From: MWEI01 sp964600235
GTDB lineage: Bacteria > Desulfobacterota > Desulfomonilia > UBA1062
Length of the DNA: 64,000 nt
Direction of reading: 5' to 3'
Assembly (NCBI GenBank): GCA_964600235.1
Contig: CAZRIV010000009.1
Coordinates: 1-64,000, forward strand
The notes beneath the pieces are model-generated. The model was given only the letters and a program-made list of their open reading frames with translations. It was not told the origin of the DNA and ran no database searches. Each line of letters opens with the position of its first letter. Position 1 is the first letter of the stretch. The position numbers and the translations under genes were made by a program. Of this stretch, positions 62,050 through 64,000 are shown piece after piece.

Positions 62050-63522
62050 ATGGCCCGTTATGATTACGACCTGGGCATCATCGGCGGAGGCGCTGCAGGA
62101 CTGACTGCCGCAGCAGGTGCCGCACAGTTCGGGGCAAAGACCATTCTCCTGGAAAAGGCCGGCCGGCTCGGGGGAGACTGCCTGCACTTCGGGTGCGTGC
62201 CCTCCAAGGCCCTCATCCAGTCGGCATCGGTCTGGGCCCTGGCCCGCAGGACCCGGGAATTCGGCCTGCCCGGGCTGGGGCTGCCCTGCGTGGACCTCGG
62301 TGCGGTCATGGACAGGGTGGCCTCCGTGATCGCGGCCATCGCGCCCCATGACTCTCCCGAGCGTTTCTGCTCCCTGGGCGCGCTGGTCCGCTTCGGGAAT
62401 CCTTCCTTCGCCGATGAGCATGTGGTGGATCTGGACGGCGAGCGCATCTCCGCCAGGAGCTGGATCATCGCCACCGGATCGTCCCCTGCCCTGCCGAGCG
62501 TCGACGGCCTGGAAGATGTCCCCTACTGGACCAATGAGACCGTCTTCTCCCAGAGGCGGCTTCCCGAGCGCCTCATCGTTCTCGGCGGCGGTCCTGTGGG
62601 ATGCGAGATGGCACTGGCCTTTGCGCGCCTCGGGTCAAGGGTCACCCTGGTCGAATACATGGACACAATCCTCCCATCCGAGGACAGTGACATCGCAGAT
62701 ATCCTGGCCAGACGCCTGGAGGCCGACGGCGTGGTGATCCATGCCGGCACGAAGGCCCTCAGAGCACGGAATGAATCCGGGAAAATCCTCCTTTCGCTCG
62801 GTCCTGCACGTGACCCGGGTCCGGAGCTGACCATCGAGGCGGAGGCCCTGCTCGTTGCCGCTGGGCGCAGACCCAACACCGAGGGTCTTGCACTCGACAT
62901 GGCAGGCGTTCATTACACGTCTCGAGGCATCCCCGCGAATGAAAGGATGAAAACCAACGTGGCACACATTTATGCCTGCGGGGATGTGAACGGCGTAATG
63001 CCCTTTACCCACGTGGCCGGGTATGAAGCGGGCATCACCCTTTCCAACGCCGTGCTGCGCCTGCCGCGCAGCGTGGACTACACAAAGATAGGCTGGTGCA
63101 CCTACACCGACCCGGAGATCGCAAGTATCGGAGCGAATGAAAAGCGAGCCCGTAAGGAAGGCCTCACGTATCGCCTCATTGAAGAACATTTTCACGAAAA
63201 CGACCGGGCACTGGCCGAAGGCGAGCCCCACGGGAAGATCAAGCTTCTCCTGGACACCGGGGGAAAGATGCTGGGCTGCCAGATCATCGGGGCCCACGCG
63301 GGAGAACTCATCCACGAGTGGATACTTGCCATGAACGGCAGGGTTGGCCTTTCGACCCTCGCGGGCACGACCCACCTCTACCCCACGTTATCAGAGATTT
63401 CCAAGCGCGCTGCAGGCTCCTATTTTGCCTCCCGGATCTTTTCCGACAAAACCAGATCCATCCTTCGTCTGCTCTTCAGCCTCAAGGGGAGGGCCTGCAC
63501 CGTTGATGACGGCAGAAAATGA
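62050..63522 (+). CDS. FAD-dependent pyridine nucleotide-disulfide oxidoreductase (mercuric reductase-like)
   Basis: 490 residues from ATG 62050 behind AAGGAG. The FAD motif IIGGGAAGLTAAAGA is at 10-24 and the redox-active disulfide C44-x4-C49 in GGDCLHFGCVPSKAL. The NAD(P) motif is GGGPVGCEMALAFARLGS, the second FAD motif YACGDVNGVMPFTHVA, and a C-terminal dimerisation domain follows. There is no metal-binding Cys pair at the C-terminus, so true mercuric reduction is unlikely. It may reduce a small disulfide or quinone; the substrate is unknown. Confidence 0.85.
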   Translation: MARYDYDLGIIGGGAAGLTAAAGAAQFGAKTILLEKAGRLGGDCLHFGCVPSKALIQSASVWALARRTREFGLPGLGLPCVDLGAVMDRVASVIAAIAPHDSPERFCSLGALVRFGNPSFADEHVVDLDGERISARSWIIATGSSPALPSVDGLEDVPYWTNETVFSQRRLPERLIVLGGGPVGCEMALAFARLGSRVTLVEYMDTILPSEDSDIADILARRLEADGVVIHAGTKALRARNESGKILLSLGPARDPGPELTIEAEALLVAAGRRPNTEGLALDMAGVHYTSRGIPANERMKTNVAHIYACGDVNGVMPFTHVAGYEAGITLSNAVLRLPRSVDYTKIGWCTYTDPEIASIGANEKRARKEGLTYRLIEEHFHENDRALAEGEPHGKIKLLLDTGGKMLGCQIIGAHAGELIHEWILAMNGRVGLSTLAGTTHLYPTLSEISKRAAGSYFASRIFSDKTRSILRLLFSLKGRACTVDDGRK

Positions 63523-63569
63523 GGCTTTTTATGTATCAGGATAACGACCGGATATGAAAACACAGCACC

Positions 63570-63995
63570 CTAGAAAGACTTTATCTCCCAGATACCCTCA
63601 TCGTTCCTGACAAAAACGAGTTCCCGCGAATAGGAATAAATCCTCCGGTCTCCCGGGACCTTGATCTTGTATTCGGCGCAATTGGCCCCTTTGACGCCGA
63701 TGAACTTGATATCTTCCAGAGACTTGAGGATGGGGGCACGCTGTTCGGGGGTTGCGGCGGACAGAAGCATCCTGTGGATCTCTCTCATATCCTTTTCGAA
63801 AAACTCAACAGCCTGCTCCACGTCATCTTCGGAAAGCGCCTTTACCATTGCCTGCCAGCGGGTCTTCAGCATGGAGTCCAGCTCTTCCAGCTCGTCGGTG
63901 GACCACTTCTTGTTTGACTCGCGCAGCGTTATCTTCAGGGATATGACCTTGTCCACCTGGTCTTGAGAAAAACCCGCCAGCTGCATCTCTTCCAT
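63570..63995 (-). CDS. Unknown protein, probably partial at window edge
   Basis: 141 residues are seen from the ATG at 63995; the open frame continues to the window edge, so the real start may lie outside. It is mostly helical and charged (TDELEELDSMLKTRW, DDVEQAVEFFEKDMREIHRM), ending with a beta-rich segment (VPGDRRIYSYSRELVFVRND). That ending recalls NTF2-like or DUF4878-type domains, but no firm family is recognised. It is convergent with the flavin oxidoreductase gene. Confidence 0.6.
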   Translation of the reverse strand: MEEMQLAGFSQDQVDKVISLKITLRESNKKWSTDELEELDSMLKTRWQAMVKALSEDDVEQAVEFFEKDMREIHRMLLSAATPEQRAPILKSLEDIKFIGVKGANCAEYKIKVPGDRRIYSYSRELVFVRNDEGIWEIKSF

Positions 63996-64000
63996 GAGCT

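Noticed and set aside
62050..63522. Annotation as true mercuric reductase (merA)
   Set aside because: There is no N-terminal heavy-metal domain and no C-terminal cysteine pair; only the general family features are present.
1..64000. CRISPR array
   Set aside because: No regularly spaced direct repeats were seen; the longest tandem repeats are 9-11 bp (234-255 and 35982-36008).

Overview
The window looks like chromosome of a Gram-negative anaerobe of the deltaproteobacterial (Desulfobacterota) type, possibly near the syntrophic or sulfate-reducing lineages. This is inferred from gene content: an outer membrane (LptD, PlsB, GmhA, RlpA), a siroheme-route heme cluster (HemB, an AhbC/AhbD-like radical SAM enzyme, an AhbA/AhbB-like decarboxylase), an ADP-forming acyl-CoA synthetase alpha subunit, thiolase plus 3-hydroxyacyl-CoA dehydrogenase, a PEP-CTERM exoprotein and many His-Asp and diguanylate cyclase signalling proteins. 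No species is claimed. Gene density is high, starts are usually preceded by a clear GGAGG-like site, and 1-4 or 22-nt overlaps between operon genes are common.

Layout. 1-650: AT-rich edge and the tmRNA gene (minus; tag ADDYNYAMAA). 0.7-1.8 kb: gmhA and a small unknown gene. 1.9-4.9 kb: a four-gene signalling operon (roadblock-like protein, PATAN/DUF4388 protein, HAMP membrane protein, receiver-PATAN protein). 4.8-10.1 kb, minus: an operon of metallo-beta-lactamase-fold phosphodiesterase, accD, folC, lptD and an HD protein. 10.4-11.5 kb: manC (minus). 11.9-14.3 kb, plus: hemB, radical SAM and siroheme decarboxylase, coupled by overlaps. 14.3-15.5 kb: two tandem RsbRD-N-like paralogues. 15.7-21.0 kb, minus: a housekeeping operon rplU-rpmA-obgE-proB-proA-nadD-rsfS-rlmH with a near-consensus promoter. 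21.7-25.3 kb: zinc-finger protein, orphan acyl-CoA synthetase alpha subunit, a membrane diguanylate cyclase and a small membrane protein. 25.3-29.9 kb, minus: de novo NAD genes nadC-nadA-nadB behind a cysteine-rich unknown. 30-35.2 kb, minus: a CoA-transferase/GNAT fusion and a zinc-ribbon/cyclase/AAA/TPR regulator. 35.5-36.0 kb: toxin-antitoxin pair. 36.2-38.3 kb: glycogen phosphorylase. 38.4-41.3 kb: hybrid histidine kinase whose membrane module is nearly the same as that of the diguanylate cyclase. 41.5-49.2 kb: b561-like membrane protein, small Cys-rich protein, pth, uvrC, plsB, rlpA and a GDSL/PEP-CTERM exoprotein. 49.7-53.3 kb: eno, thiolase and hydroxyacyl-CoA dehydrogenase. 53.4-56.0 kb, minus: DUF1499, a DUF2064-glycosyltransferase fusion and DUF3047. 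56.1-63.5 kb: transketolase, transaldolase, glucose-6-phosphate isomerase and a flavin disulfide oxidoreductase. A partial unknown gene ends the window.

No CRISPR array, rRNA, canonical tRNA, intact insertion sequence or complete defence island was seen. The most unusual items are the roadblock/PATAN operon, the sensor module shared by a kinase and a cyclase, the CoA-transferase/GNAT fusion with Asp at the usual catalytic Glu position, the tandem RsbRD-like pair, and several structured intergenic repeats (11.6, 21.4 and 58.4 kb).
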